From: Nitrobacter vulgaris
Lineage (GTDB): Bacteria; Pseudomonadota; Alphaproteobacteria; Rhizobiales; Xanthobacteraceae
Assembly: GCF_002028545.1 (NCBI RefSeq)
Contig: NZ_MWPQ01000049.1
Location: 244,383-308,382, forward strand
Reading direction: 5' to 3'
Length of the DNA stretch: 64,000 nucleotides
Shown: piece by piece, positions 18,011 through 25,823 of the stretch
Layout: every line of letters begins with the position of its first letter
Position numbering within the stretch: position 1 is the stretch's first letter
Position numbers and translations under genes: made by a program
The notes under the pieces: generated by a model
What the model was told of the DNA's origin: nothing
What the model saw: the letters and a program-made list of their open reading frames with translations, nothing else
Database searches by the model: none

Positions 18011-18085
18011 CTAGTGCCCCTTTGATTTCGAAGTTCGGATTAAATGTCGCTGCGGAACATACGAACTTCGGAATCGAGGCACTAG
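18011..18085 (+). repeat. CTAG hairpin D of a four-unit array
   Basis: 5' arm 18011-18037 and 3' arm 18062-18085 pair over 24 positions with one wobble and one C-A mismatch. The 3-base bulge is on the 5' arm, the same polarity as B. It is separated from C by 13 bases (as A is from B). The loop is 24 bases. Confidence 0.92.
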
Positions 18086-18262
18086 GCGTGGATCGGGCAT
18101 CGAAATCGACGCGATCATTCGTCGCTTCGTGATGCCGCTCATAGCTCGAGAGACCAGATATTGTGGGAATAGTTTAGTTCAATGAATACATGCCGTTTTC
18201 GTATGTTTAACAGTTCATGGCGCGACGACGCAAATTGCGTAGCCTCGCGCAAGGAGTGATGG
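18086..18262 (+). other. Gap between hairpin array and moxR-like gene
   Basis: No gene seen. An AAGGAG ribosome-binding site (18251-18256) lies six bases before the moxR-like ATG. The promoter of the operon presumably lies here, but I cannot pick a convincing -35/-10 pair. Confidence 0.5.
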
Positions 18263-19273
18263 ATGGCTATGGACTCGGACAAGAGTGTCGAGAAACTCGA
18301 AGACGTGATCGTCCGTTCGGCCGAGCAAGTCGCCGGGCAAATTCGCGCGGCGCGGGATGCGATTGCCACCGTCATCTTCGGTCAGGACCGGGTGACCGAA
18401 AATACGCTGGTGACCATCCTCTCCGGGGGGCATGCGCTTCTGATCGGCGTTCCCGGCCTTGCCAAGACCAAGCTCGTGGAGACGCTCGGCGTGACGCTCG
18501 GACTCGACGCCAAGCGCGTCCAGTTCACGCCGGACCTGATGCCGTCGGACATCCTCGGCGCCGAGGTGCTGGACGAAAGCAGCATCGGCAAGCGTTCGTT
18601 CCGCTTCATTGCCGGACCGGTATTCGCACAGCTTTTGATGGCGGACGAAATCAACCGCGCCAGCCCGCGCACGCAATCAGCGCTGTTGCAGGCGATGCAG
18701 GAGCAGCACATCACTGTCGCCGGCGCGCGCCACGACCTGCCCAAACCCTTTCATGTGCTGGCGACGCAGAATCCGCTGGAGCAGGAAGGCACCTATCCGC
18801 TGCCGGAAGCACAGCTCGACCGTTTCCTGATGGAGATCGATGTCGACTATCCGGATCGCGACGCGGAACGCCGCATCCTGTTCGAGACCACCGGCGCCGA
18901 GGAGGCCCTGGCGAAAGCCGCGATGAACGCCGATGTCCTGCTCACAGCGCAACGGCTGGTGCGGCGGCTGCCGGTCGGCGACAGCGTGGTCGAAGCCATC
19001 CTGTCGCTGGTGCGCTCGGCGCGCCCCGGACCGGAAAGCGGCGAAATCGGAAAACTGATCGCGTGGGGACCGGGACCGCGCGCCAGTCAGTCGCTGATGC
19101 TGGCCGTGCGCGCTCGCGCGCTGCTCGACGGACGTCTTGCGCCGTCGATTGACGACGTGCTCGATCTCGCCGAGCCGGTGCTCAAGCATCGCATGGCGCT
19201 GACCTTCACGGCCCGTGCCGAAGGTCGCACGATTTCCGATGTCATTAAACAACTTAAAACGCGGATCGGTTGA
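18263..19273 (+). CDS. MoxR family AAA+ ATPase
   Basis: 336 residues. Walker A is GVPGLAKT (62-69), Walker B is LLMADEINRA near residue 130, and sensor-type segments VLATQNPLEQEGTYPLPEAQLDRF are typical of MoxR. MoxR ATPases act as chaperones that mature or insert cofactors into partner proteins, often with von Willebrand-type or DUF58 proteins. The DUF58 gene overlaps its stop by one base, followed by two large membrane-protein genes, a common aerotolerance-like (Bat-type) operon. Substrate unknown. Confidence 0.93.
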   Translation: MAMDSDKSVEKLEDVIVRSAEQVAGQIRAARDAIATVIFGQDRVTENTLVTILSGGHALLIGVPGLAKTKLVETLGVTLGLDAKRVQFTPDLMPSDILGAEVLDESSIGKRSFRFIAGPVFAQLLMADEINRASPRTQSALLQAMQEQHITVAGARHDLPKPFHVLATQNPLEQEGTYPLPEAQLDRFLMEIDVDYPDRDAERRILFETTGAEEALAKAAMNADVLLTAQRLVRRLPVGDSVVEAILSLVRSARPGPESGEIGKLIAWGPGPRASQSLMLAVRARALLDGRLAPSIDDVLDLAEPVLKHRMALTFTARAEGRTISDVIKQLKTRIG

Positions 19274-20214
19274 TGGTCGCAGCAGCCGGGCACGTCAGGC
19301 AGGAAATCGAAGCAGTCAGACGCGCCGATGGTGAAAGCCGCACGCTGGCGGCGTCGCTGCCGCGTCTCGTGCTGGAAGCCCGTCGCATCGCCGCCAATGT
19401 GATTCACGGCCTGCACGGCCGCCGCCGCGCAGGTTCGGGTGAAAGCTTCTGGCAATACCGCCGTTTCGTCTCTGGCGAGCCGTCGCAGAACGTCGACTGG
19501 CGTCGCTCCGCGCGCGATGATCATCTCTACGTCCGCGAGCACGAGTGGGAGGCCGCGCACACCGTGTGGGTGTGGCCTGATCGTTCGGCGTCGATGGCCT
19601 TTGCCTCCCGAAATGCGCGCGACAGCAAGCTCGAGCGCGCTTTGATCGTCACCTTCGCACTGGCTGAATTGCTGGTGGCCGGCGGTGAACGCGTCGGCGT
19701 TCCCGGGCTGATAAATCCAACCGCGAACCGCAACGTCATCGACAGAATAGCCCAGGCGATGCTCCATGACGATCTCGCGCGCGCCAGTCTGCCGCCCTCG
19801 TTCGTGCCATCGGCCCGGTCGGAGATCGTGGTGCTGTCGGACTTCTGGTCACCGATCGCCGATATCCGGACCATGCTGGCCGGATTGTCGGCTTCGGGGG
19901 CACATGGCACGCTGCTACAGGTGGTCGACCCCGCCGAGGAGACATTTCCCTATTCGGGGCGCGTCGAATTCGTCGAACCCGAGGACGGGCGGGCCATCAC
20001 TGCGGGCCGCGCCGAACGATGGGCCGGAGACTACGTCGCGCGCGTGGCACTGCATCGCGACCAGATCCGCTCTGAGACCAGAACGCTCGACTGGCTGTTC
20101 TCGACCCACACCACCGACCGGTCCGCGGCGGACCTGCTGTTGTTCCTCCACGGCGGCATGATGGCGAGCAGGGGAAGCGGCGTCATCGCGGCCAAAGCGG
20201 GGCCCACCGCATGA
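19273..20214 (+). CDS. DUF58 domain-containing protein
   Basis: 313 residues. The DUF58 signature is clear in FWQYRRFVSGEPSQNVDWRRSARDDHLYVREHEWE. It is followed by a vWA-like segment with VWVWPDRSASMAF (a DxSxS MIDAS-like element) and IVVLSDFWSP. It is likely the adaptor for the MoxR ATPase encoded immediately upstream. Start and stop overlap with both neighbours (one base upstream; ATGA downstream), indicating tight co-translation. No membrane segment is evident. Confidence 0.9.
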   Translation: MVAAAGHVRQEIEAVRRADGESRTLAASLPRLVLEARRIAANVIHGLHGRRRAGSGESFWQYRRFVSGEPSQNVDWRRSARDDHLYVREHEWEAAHTVWVWPDRSASMAFASRNARDSKLERALIVTFALAELLVAGGERVGVPGLINPTANRNVIDRIAQAMLHDDLARASLPPSFVPSARSEIVVLSDFWSPIADIRTMLAGLSASGAHGTLLQVVDPAEETFPYSGRVEFVEPEDGRAITAGRAERWAGDYVARVALHRDQIRSETRTLDWLFSTHTTDRSAADLLLFLHGGMMASRGSGVIAAKAGPTA

Positions 20215-23027
20215 TGTCGGCGCTTCCGCTGTCATTCCTGCAACCGCTGATGCTGCTCGGCCTGCTCAGCCTGCCGCTTCTATGGTGGCTGCTTCGTGTG
20301 ATGCCGCCGCGCCCGCGTCGCATCGATTTTCCGCCGACACGACTGCTGTTCGATATCGCACCGAAGGAAGACACGCCTTCGCGCACGCCGTGGTGGCTGA
20401 CGGCATTGCGGCTTGCGGCGGCGGCGCTGGTGATTCTCGCTGCTGCCGGTCCGGTGTGGAATCCTAATACCGGCGCAGCCCGTAGCGCCGCGCCCTTAAC
20501 GATCCTGCTCGACGATGGCTGGAGCGCCGCATCGAGCTGGGAGATGCGGATCAAGGCGGCGGATCAACTGATCACTGAGGCCGACAGCAACCGGCGGGGC
20601 GTTGCTATCGTGCCCTTGTCGGACCCGGCGCAAGACATCACGCTGATGTCCGCCGGAACCGCGCGCGTCACGCTGCGGCAGCTTGCTCCGAAGCCATTCG
20701 CGGTCGACCGCGTCGAAACGCTGCCGGCGCTTAAACGCTTCCTGAACGCGACGGGCGACAGCGATATCGCGTGGCTGACCGATGGCATCGACAGCGGGCG
20801 TGGGACGGAATTCGTCGACGGACTTCGCGAGGTGATCGGCGACCGTTCCCTCACCATCGTCGAAGGCGGCACGCTGCCCGCCCGTGCGCTGACCGCGGCA
20901 GAAAATGCCGCGGCCCGGATGACCGTGAAGGTGCTACGCGCCAACGCGAACGGCCCGGCCGCCGGGGTTGTCCGTGCGCTCGACCAGAAAGGGGCGCCGA
21001 TCGGCGAGACGCAATATGTGTTTGCGCCTCAGGATCGCGAAACAGAAGCCGCGTTCGACCTGCCGCTGGAGTTGCGCAACGATATCGCCCGGCTGGAGAT
21101 CGCGGGGGAGCGATCGGCGGGCGCGGTGCAATTGCTCGACAAGCGCTGGCGCCGACGCGCCATCGGCGTGGTCAGCGGATCGAGCACCGAGAGGGCGCAG
21201 CCGTTGCTTGCATCGACTTTCTACCTGAGCCGCGCGCTGGCGCCGTTCGCCGATGTCCGGCTCGGCGACAAGGGAGCCCCGCAGCAGATCATCACCCAAT
21301 TTCTGGATCAGAAGCTGTCAATGATCGTAATGGCCGACGTTGGAGCGCTGTCCCCGGAACTGCGCCATCGGATCGACGATTGGATCAAACATGGCGGCGT
21401 GCTGGTGCGGTTCGCGGGGCCGCGCCTGGCGCAGGCAGACGACGATCTGGTCCCCGTAAAATTGCGGCATGGTGGCCGCAGCCTCGGTGGCAGCATGACC
21501 TGGGAAAACCCGCAGCATCTCGCTGCCTTCGCCGCGGACGGACCGTTCGCGGCGCTTCCGGTGCCGAACGACGTGACCGTCAACCGGCAGGTGCTCGCCG
21601 AACCGGATGCGAGGCTCGCGGCCAAGAGCTGGGCCTCTCTCGTCGACGGAACGCCGCTGGTGACCGGCGAGCGCCGCGGCAAAGGCCTGCTGGCGCTATT
21701 CCACATCAGCGCCGACATGCGCTGGTCCGATCTGCCAATGTCCGGCACTTTCGTCGAGATGCTGCGGCGTATCGTGGATGCTTCCGGCTACACCGCAAAC
21801 ACAGGCAGAACCGCAGACGCCAATGCCAAGGCGGAAACCGTCGCGCCGCTGCGGACGCTCGACGGTTTCGGCGCTTTCGGACCCCCGCCCGCCTCCGTCA
21901 AACCCTTGCGGGCCGACTATCGCGGCCGCGGCACCATTGAGCATCCACCGGGGTTCTACGGCCCCGCCGACGGGCCGATTGCTGTCAACACGCTGGCGGC
22001 GACCGACCGGATCGTGCCGCTCGACACTTCGAACCTCACGGCGCGACGGGCGAGTTTCACCAACGCCGAACCGCATGATCTGCGAGGTATCCTGCTGTCC
22101 TCGGCGCTCGCGCTGTTTCTGGCCGACGCCGTCATCGTGGCGCTGCTTGGCGGCGGCATGGCCATGCTGCTGCGTCGCCGCGCGGCTCAAGCGGCGCTGG
22201 TCGTCGCGCTTGCTCTGCCGACGATGGCGATGGCGCCTTCACTTTCGCGCGCCGACAGCGCCAGCGACGAGTTTGCCACGAAGGCCACCTCCCAGACCCG
22301 GCTCGCCTATGTCGTGACCGGCAACCCGGAGGTCGACGCCATCGTCAAGGCCGGGATGAGCGGACTTACATTGTTTCTGGCGCAACGCACGGCGCTTGAA
22401 GCCGGCGATCCGGTCGGCGTCGATCCGGCACGCGACGAACTGGCATTCTTCCCGCTGATATACTGGCCGGTCGTGCCGGGCGCGCCGAAGCCGCCGCAAA
22501 ACGCTCTCGATAAGATCGACGCCTACATGAAGCAGGGCGGCACCATTCTGTTCGACACCCGAGATGCGATCGATGCGTTGCCGGGGCCGGATGGCGAATC
22601 CCGGACGCCTGGAATGCAACAACTGCGCGTCATCCTGACGTCGCTCGACATCCCCGAGCTCGAACCCGTGCCGCATGAGCATGTGCTGGCCAAGACGTTC
22701 TATCTTCTGCACGATTTTCCGGGCCGCTTCACCACCGGCCAGACCTGGGTCGAGGCCCTGCCGCGCAATGAGGATGACGAAGCGGGCTCACGGCCGGCGC
22801 GCGGCGGCGACGGCGTTTCGCCGATCATCATCACCTCGAACGATCTCGCGGGCGCCTGGGCCATGCGTCCCGACGGCCAACCGATGCTGCCGCTCTCGCC
22901 GGGCGAGCCGCGTCAGCGCGAATTCGCGTTCCGTGCCGGGGTCAACATCGTGATGTATACGCTGACGGGCAACTACAAGGCCGACCAGGTTCATGCTCCC
23001 GCGCTGATCGAACGGCTGGGGCAATAG
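20211..23027 (+). CDS. BatA-like N-terminal / DUF4159 large membrane protein
   Basis: 938 residues. The N-terminus has two membrane helices around a BatA-type segment (RRIDFPPTRLLFDIAPKEDTPSRTPWWLTALRLAAAALVILAAAGPVW). The middle is an extracytoplasmic region with a vWA-like portion and a glutamine-amidotransferase-like segment (ELRHRIDDWIKHGGVLVRFAGP). A further membrane helix lies near residues 630-655, followed by a second hydrophobic segment. DUF4159 closes the protein, with RLAYVVTGNPEVDAIVKAGMSGLTLFL and IDAYMKQGGTILFDTRD. It belongs to the MoxR operon. Function is not established. Confidence 0.88.
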   Translation: MMSALPLSFLQPLMLLGLLSLPLLWWLLRVMPPRPRRIDFPPTRLLFDIAPKEDTPSRTPWWLTALRLAAAALVILAAAGPVWNPNTGAARSAAPLTILLDDGWSAASSWEMRIKAADQLITEADSNRRGVAIVPLSDPAQDITLMSAGTARVTLRQLAPKPFAVDRVETLPALKRFLNATGDSDIAWLTDGIDSGRGTEFVDGLREVIGDRSLTIVEGGTLPARALTAAENAAARMTVKVLRANANGPAAGVVRALDQKGAPIGETQYVFAPQDRETEAAFDLPLELRNDIARLEIAGERSAGAVQLLDKRWRRRAIGVVSGSSTERAQPLLASTFYLSRALAPFADVRLGDKGAPQQIITQFLDQKLSMIVMADVGALSPELRHRIDDWIKHGGVLVRFAGPRLAQADDDLVPVKLRHGGRSLGGSMTWENPQHLAAFAADGPFAALPVPNDVTVNRQVLAEPDARLAAKSWASLVDGTPLVTGERRGKGLLALFHISADMRWSDLPMSGTFVEMLRRIVDASGYTANTGRTADANAKAETVAPLRTLDGFGAFGPPPASVKPLRADYRGRGTIEHPPGFYGPADGPIAVNTLAATDRIVPLDTSNLTARRASFTNAEPHDLRGILLSSALALFLADAVIVALLGGGMAMLLRRRAAQAALVVALALPTMAMAPSLSRADSASDEFATKATSQTRLAYVVTGNPEVDAIVKAGMSGLTLFLAQRTALEAGDPVGVDPARDELAFFPLIYWPVVPGAPKPPQNALDKIDAYMKQGGTILFDTRDAIDALPGPDGESRTPGMQQLRVILTSLDIPELEPVPHEHVLAKTFYLLHDFPGRFTTGQTWVEALPRNEDDEAGSRPARGGDGVSPIIITSNDLAGAWAMRPDGQPMLPLSPGEPRQREFAFRAGVNIVMYTLTGNYKADQVHAPALIERLGQ

Positions 23028-23036
23028 GACCGCAGC

Positions 23037-25100
23037 ATGCAGTACGGCATCGCCTTCACCCCCCTTGTTCCCATGATCGTGCTGTGGAGCGCCTCCGCCG
23101 CGATTGTCGTGATCACGGTGCTGCTCCTGGTCGGCCGCGCGCGCGGCGCGGCGGTACGGGTGGCGGCGCTGGCGCTGATCCTGCTCGCGCTCGCCAATCC
23201 GTCGTTCACCCGGGAGGAGCGCGAACCGCTGTCCTCGGTGGCCGCCGTCATCGTTGACAAAAGCCCGAGCCAGAATTTCGGCGACCGCACCGATCAGGCC
23301 GCGAAGACGCGCGAAGCGCTGGTCGACCGCCTCAAGCAGATCAAGGGACTTGAAGTCCGCGTCGTCGATGCAGGCCAGGCGGATGGCGAGACCGACGGCA
23401 CCAAGCTGTTTTCGGCGCTTTCCTCGACCCTGTCCGATGTGCCGACCGACCGCGTCGCAGGCGCCTTCCTGATCACCGACGGGCGCGTTCACGACATTCC
23501 GGGCAACGTCTCTGCCCTGGGATTTAAGGCGCCGGTCCATGCCCTGATCACCGGCCACACGGACGAACGCGACCGCCGCGTCGCGATCGTTGCCGCGCCG
23601 CGTTTCGGTATTGTCGGACAGACCCAGACCGTCACCTATCGACTCGACGACCAGGGCGTCAGCGGCGAGCGCGCGAAAGCAGTGGTGCGCCGCGACGGCG
23701 AAGTGATCAGCGAGCGTACCGTTCTGAGCGGGGAAACCGTCAACGTCGATGTCGACATCAAACATGCCGGACAGAACATCGTCGAGATCGAAGTCTCGCC
23801 GTTGGAGAACGAACTGACGCCCGTCAACAATCGCGCCGTGGTGCCGATCGACGGCGTCCGCGACAAGCTTAGAGTGCTACTGGTATCGGGCGAGCCGCAT
23901 TCGGGCGAACGCACATGGCGCAACCTTTTGAAGTCGGACCCCAGCGTCGATCTGGTTCACTTCACGATTCTGCGTCCGCCCGAGAAGCAGGACGGCACGC
24001 CCATCCACGAACTGTCGCTGATCGCTTTTCCAACGCGCGAGCTGTTTCAGGAGAAGATCAACGAATTTCAGCTCATCATCTTCGACCGCTACGCGCGCCA
24101 GGGCGTGCTGCCGACCGCCTATTTCGACAACATCGCGCGTTACGTGCGCGCGGGGGGCGCGGTGCTGGTTTCGGCCGGCCCCGACTACGCCTCGACCACC
24201 AGCATCTGGCGGACGCCGCTGGACACCGTGCTGCCCGCCGAACCGGTCGGCGTCACCGAAAAGCCGTTCCATGCCCGGCTGAGCGACGCCGGCAAGCGTC
24301 ATCCTGTCACCCGGGGGCTCGAAGGCTCCGCGAGTGATCCGCCGCACTGGAGCCGATTTTTCCGCGAAGTCGACACCCGCAACGTTTCGGTGCCACCAGT
24401 TATGACCGGTGCCGACGGCCAGCCCTTGCTATTGCTGTCGCGGTATGACGAAGGCCGGGTGGCGCTGCTCTTGTCGGATCATATCTGGCTGTGGGCACGG
24501 GGCTATGAGGGCGGCGGCCCGCATCTCGATCTGCTCCGGCGGATGTCGCACTGGCTGATGAAGCAGCCCGAACTCGAGGAAGAGACGCTGCGACTTAAAG
24601 TTCACGGCAAGGATCTCATCGTGCAGCGCCAGACCATGGCCGACACCGTCAATCCGGTCACTGTGACCTCGCCCTCCGGCAAGACTCGCGAACTGTTACT
24701 GAAGGCCGCCGAACCCGGCTTGTGGGAGACGGGATTGATGGCGGACGAACTCGGATTATGGCAGGCGACCGACGGCACGCTGAAAGCTCTGGTCAATGTC
24801 GGCCCGGCCAATCCGAAGGAATTCTCGGCGGTTACGTCAACCGTGGACGAGATTAAACCGCTCGCGCAGGCCAGCGGTGGTGACGCCCGGCGGATCGCGG
24901 ACGGCTCGAGCATCGACGTTCCGCGCATCGTTCCGGTGCGCGCCTCAAGCGTGTTTCGCGGCGAGGGCTGGTTGGGCGTGCGGATTCGTGACGCCAGCGT
25001 GGTCCGCGGCGTCGGCGTGCTGCCTGTGTTCTCCGGAGTGATCGGCCTGCTGTTGCTGCTGGGCGCCTTTGCCGCAACCTGGCTTCGGGAAGGACGCTGA
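23037..25100 (+). CDS. Large membrane protein with glutamine-amidotransferase-like domain
   Basis: 687 residues. Two N-terminal membrane helices (about 10-32 and 38-55) and one C-terminal helix (about 660-682) bracket an extracytoplasmic region. Its centre resembles a class I glutamine amidotransferase fold without the catalytic cysteine: RVLLVSGEPHSGERTWRNLL, LIIFDRYARQGVLPTAYFDNIARYVRAGGAVLVSAGPDY. It is the last gene of the MoxR operon, nine bases after the DUF4159 gene. Partner of the other Bat-like proteins by context. Role unknown. Confidence 0.85.
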   Translation: MQYGIAFTPLVPMIVLWSASAAIVVITVLLLVGRARGAAVRVAALALILLALANPSFTREEREPLSSVAAVIVDKSPSQNFGDRTDQAAKTREALVDRLKQIKGLEVRVVDAGQADGETDGTKLFSALSSTLSDVPTDRVAGAFLITDGRVHDIPGNVSALGFKAPVHALITGHTDERDRRVAIVAAPRFGIVGQTQTVTYRLDDQGVSGERAKAVVRRDGEVISERTVLSGETVNVDVDIKHAGQNIVEIEVSPLENELTPVNNRAVVPIDGVRDKLRVLLVSGEPHSGERTWRNLLKSDPSVDLVHFTILRPPEKQDGTPIHELSLIAFPTRELFQEKINEFQLIIFDRYARQGVLPTAYFDNIARYVRAGGAVLVSAGPDYASTTSIWRTPLDTVLPAEPVGVTEKPFHARLSDAGKRHPVTRGLEGSASDPPHWSRFFREVDTRNVSVPPVMTGADGQPLLLLSRYDEGRVALLLSDHIWLWARGYEGGGPHLDLLRRMSHWLMKQPELEEETLRLKVHGKDLIVQRQTMADTVNPVTVTSPSGKTRELLLKAAEPGLWETGLMADELGLWQATDGTLKALVNVGPANPKEFSAVTSTVDEIKPLAQASGGDARRIADGSSIDVPRIVPVRASSVFRGEGWLGVRIRDASVVRGVGVLPVFSGVIGLLLLLGAFAATWLREGR

Positions 25101-25208
25101 GCTCCAATCCACTCCTGTGATCCGTTGCACAAACCACACAGTCTCGCACTGGCGACCACGTCTTTGGGCCGTCCCATTAGGTCGCCGTTGACATCCGGCC
25201 GGAACCCG

Positions 25209-25227
25209 GATGTTATATTGTAACGTC
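25209..25227 (+). promoter_or_regulatory. Candidate Zur operator ahead of the DUF2946/TonB receptor genes
   Basis: GATGTTATATTGTAACGTC is a 19-base imperfect palindrome (GAYGTTAYAWTRTAACRTC) resembling the alphaproteobacterial Zur consensus built on GTTATAACAT. It lies 32 bases before the first start codon of the transcript. The receptor downstream is ZnuD-like, which supports the assignment. Confidence 0.55.
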
Positions 25228-25258
25228 TGAGATACCGCGAAGGCGTGGACACGTTGCA

Positions 25259-25705
25259 ATGAAGTGGTTCCGGTCGAACATCAAACACGGATCGCGGCTT
25301 GCGCTGTTCGCGCTTGCGATCCAGTTTGTCCTGTCGTTCGGGCATCATCACGGTGCTGCCGCCCTTGAGGCACCGACCTCGGTGCAAACCAACGCATCCG
25401 TGCCAGCCAGCGACCCGGCCGCTGCCCGAACCGGTGCGACCGTAGACCCGCAACACGCAGTTCTAACCAATTCCGCCAAAACGTTCGTCACGAGTCCGGC
25501 CGGACCGACAGGTGACGATCAGGAACGCGACCGATGCGCCGTTTGCGCCGTCATGGCGCTGGCGGGCACGATGCTGTTCACCGGGCCTCCTGTTTTGCTG
25601 TTGCCCGACGCCTGTAATTTCCTTCATCTAGTGATCGAAGCCGAGTTCAATCACCTTGAATCGCGGCCTATCGCCTTCCAACCACGCGCCCCTCCTTCGT
25701 CCTGA
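25259..25705 (+). CDS. DUF2946-like small metal-associated protein
   Basis: 148 residues. An N-terminal membrane helix or signal (residues 12-30) ends next to the metal-ligand-like GHHHG cluster. A variable Ala/Thr/Pro linker follows, then DRCAVCAVMALAGTML, the CxxC-centred DUF2946 signature. The C-terminus is hydrophobic and then polar. Such genes often precede copper or zinc TonB receptors, as here (119 bases upstream of one). It may bind or deliver metal in the periplasm; the exact role is unknown. Confidence 0.75.
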   Translation: MKWFRSNIKHGSRLALFALAIQFVLSFGHHHGAAALEAPTSVQTNASVPASDPAAARTGATVDPQHAVLTNSAKTFVTSPAGPTGDDQERDRCAVCAVMALAGTMLFTGPPVLLLPDACNFLHLVIEAEFNHLESRPIAFQPRAPPSS

Positions 25706-25823
25706 TGTCGATCCGGCAATAGCGCGCTGCGCAACCCATTGCCGAGGAACTTCGCAAGTTTATCGACTTTGACGGCCATACGAACGCCAATGAGCGGAAG
25801 CCGGCCGTACCAGGATCCGCAGG

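Noticed and set aside
20771..21940. 389-codon frame on the same strand as the DUF4159 gene, in another phase
   Set aside because: Very arginine-rich and motif-free; fully inside the DUF4159 gene.
22788..23765. 325-codon open frame antisense to the DUF4159 and GATase-like genes
   Set aside because: It spans the junction of two real genes on the other strand, has no motif, and is rich in His/Arg/Gln as shadow frames here are.
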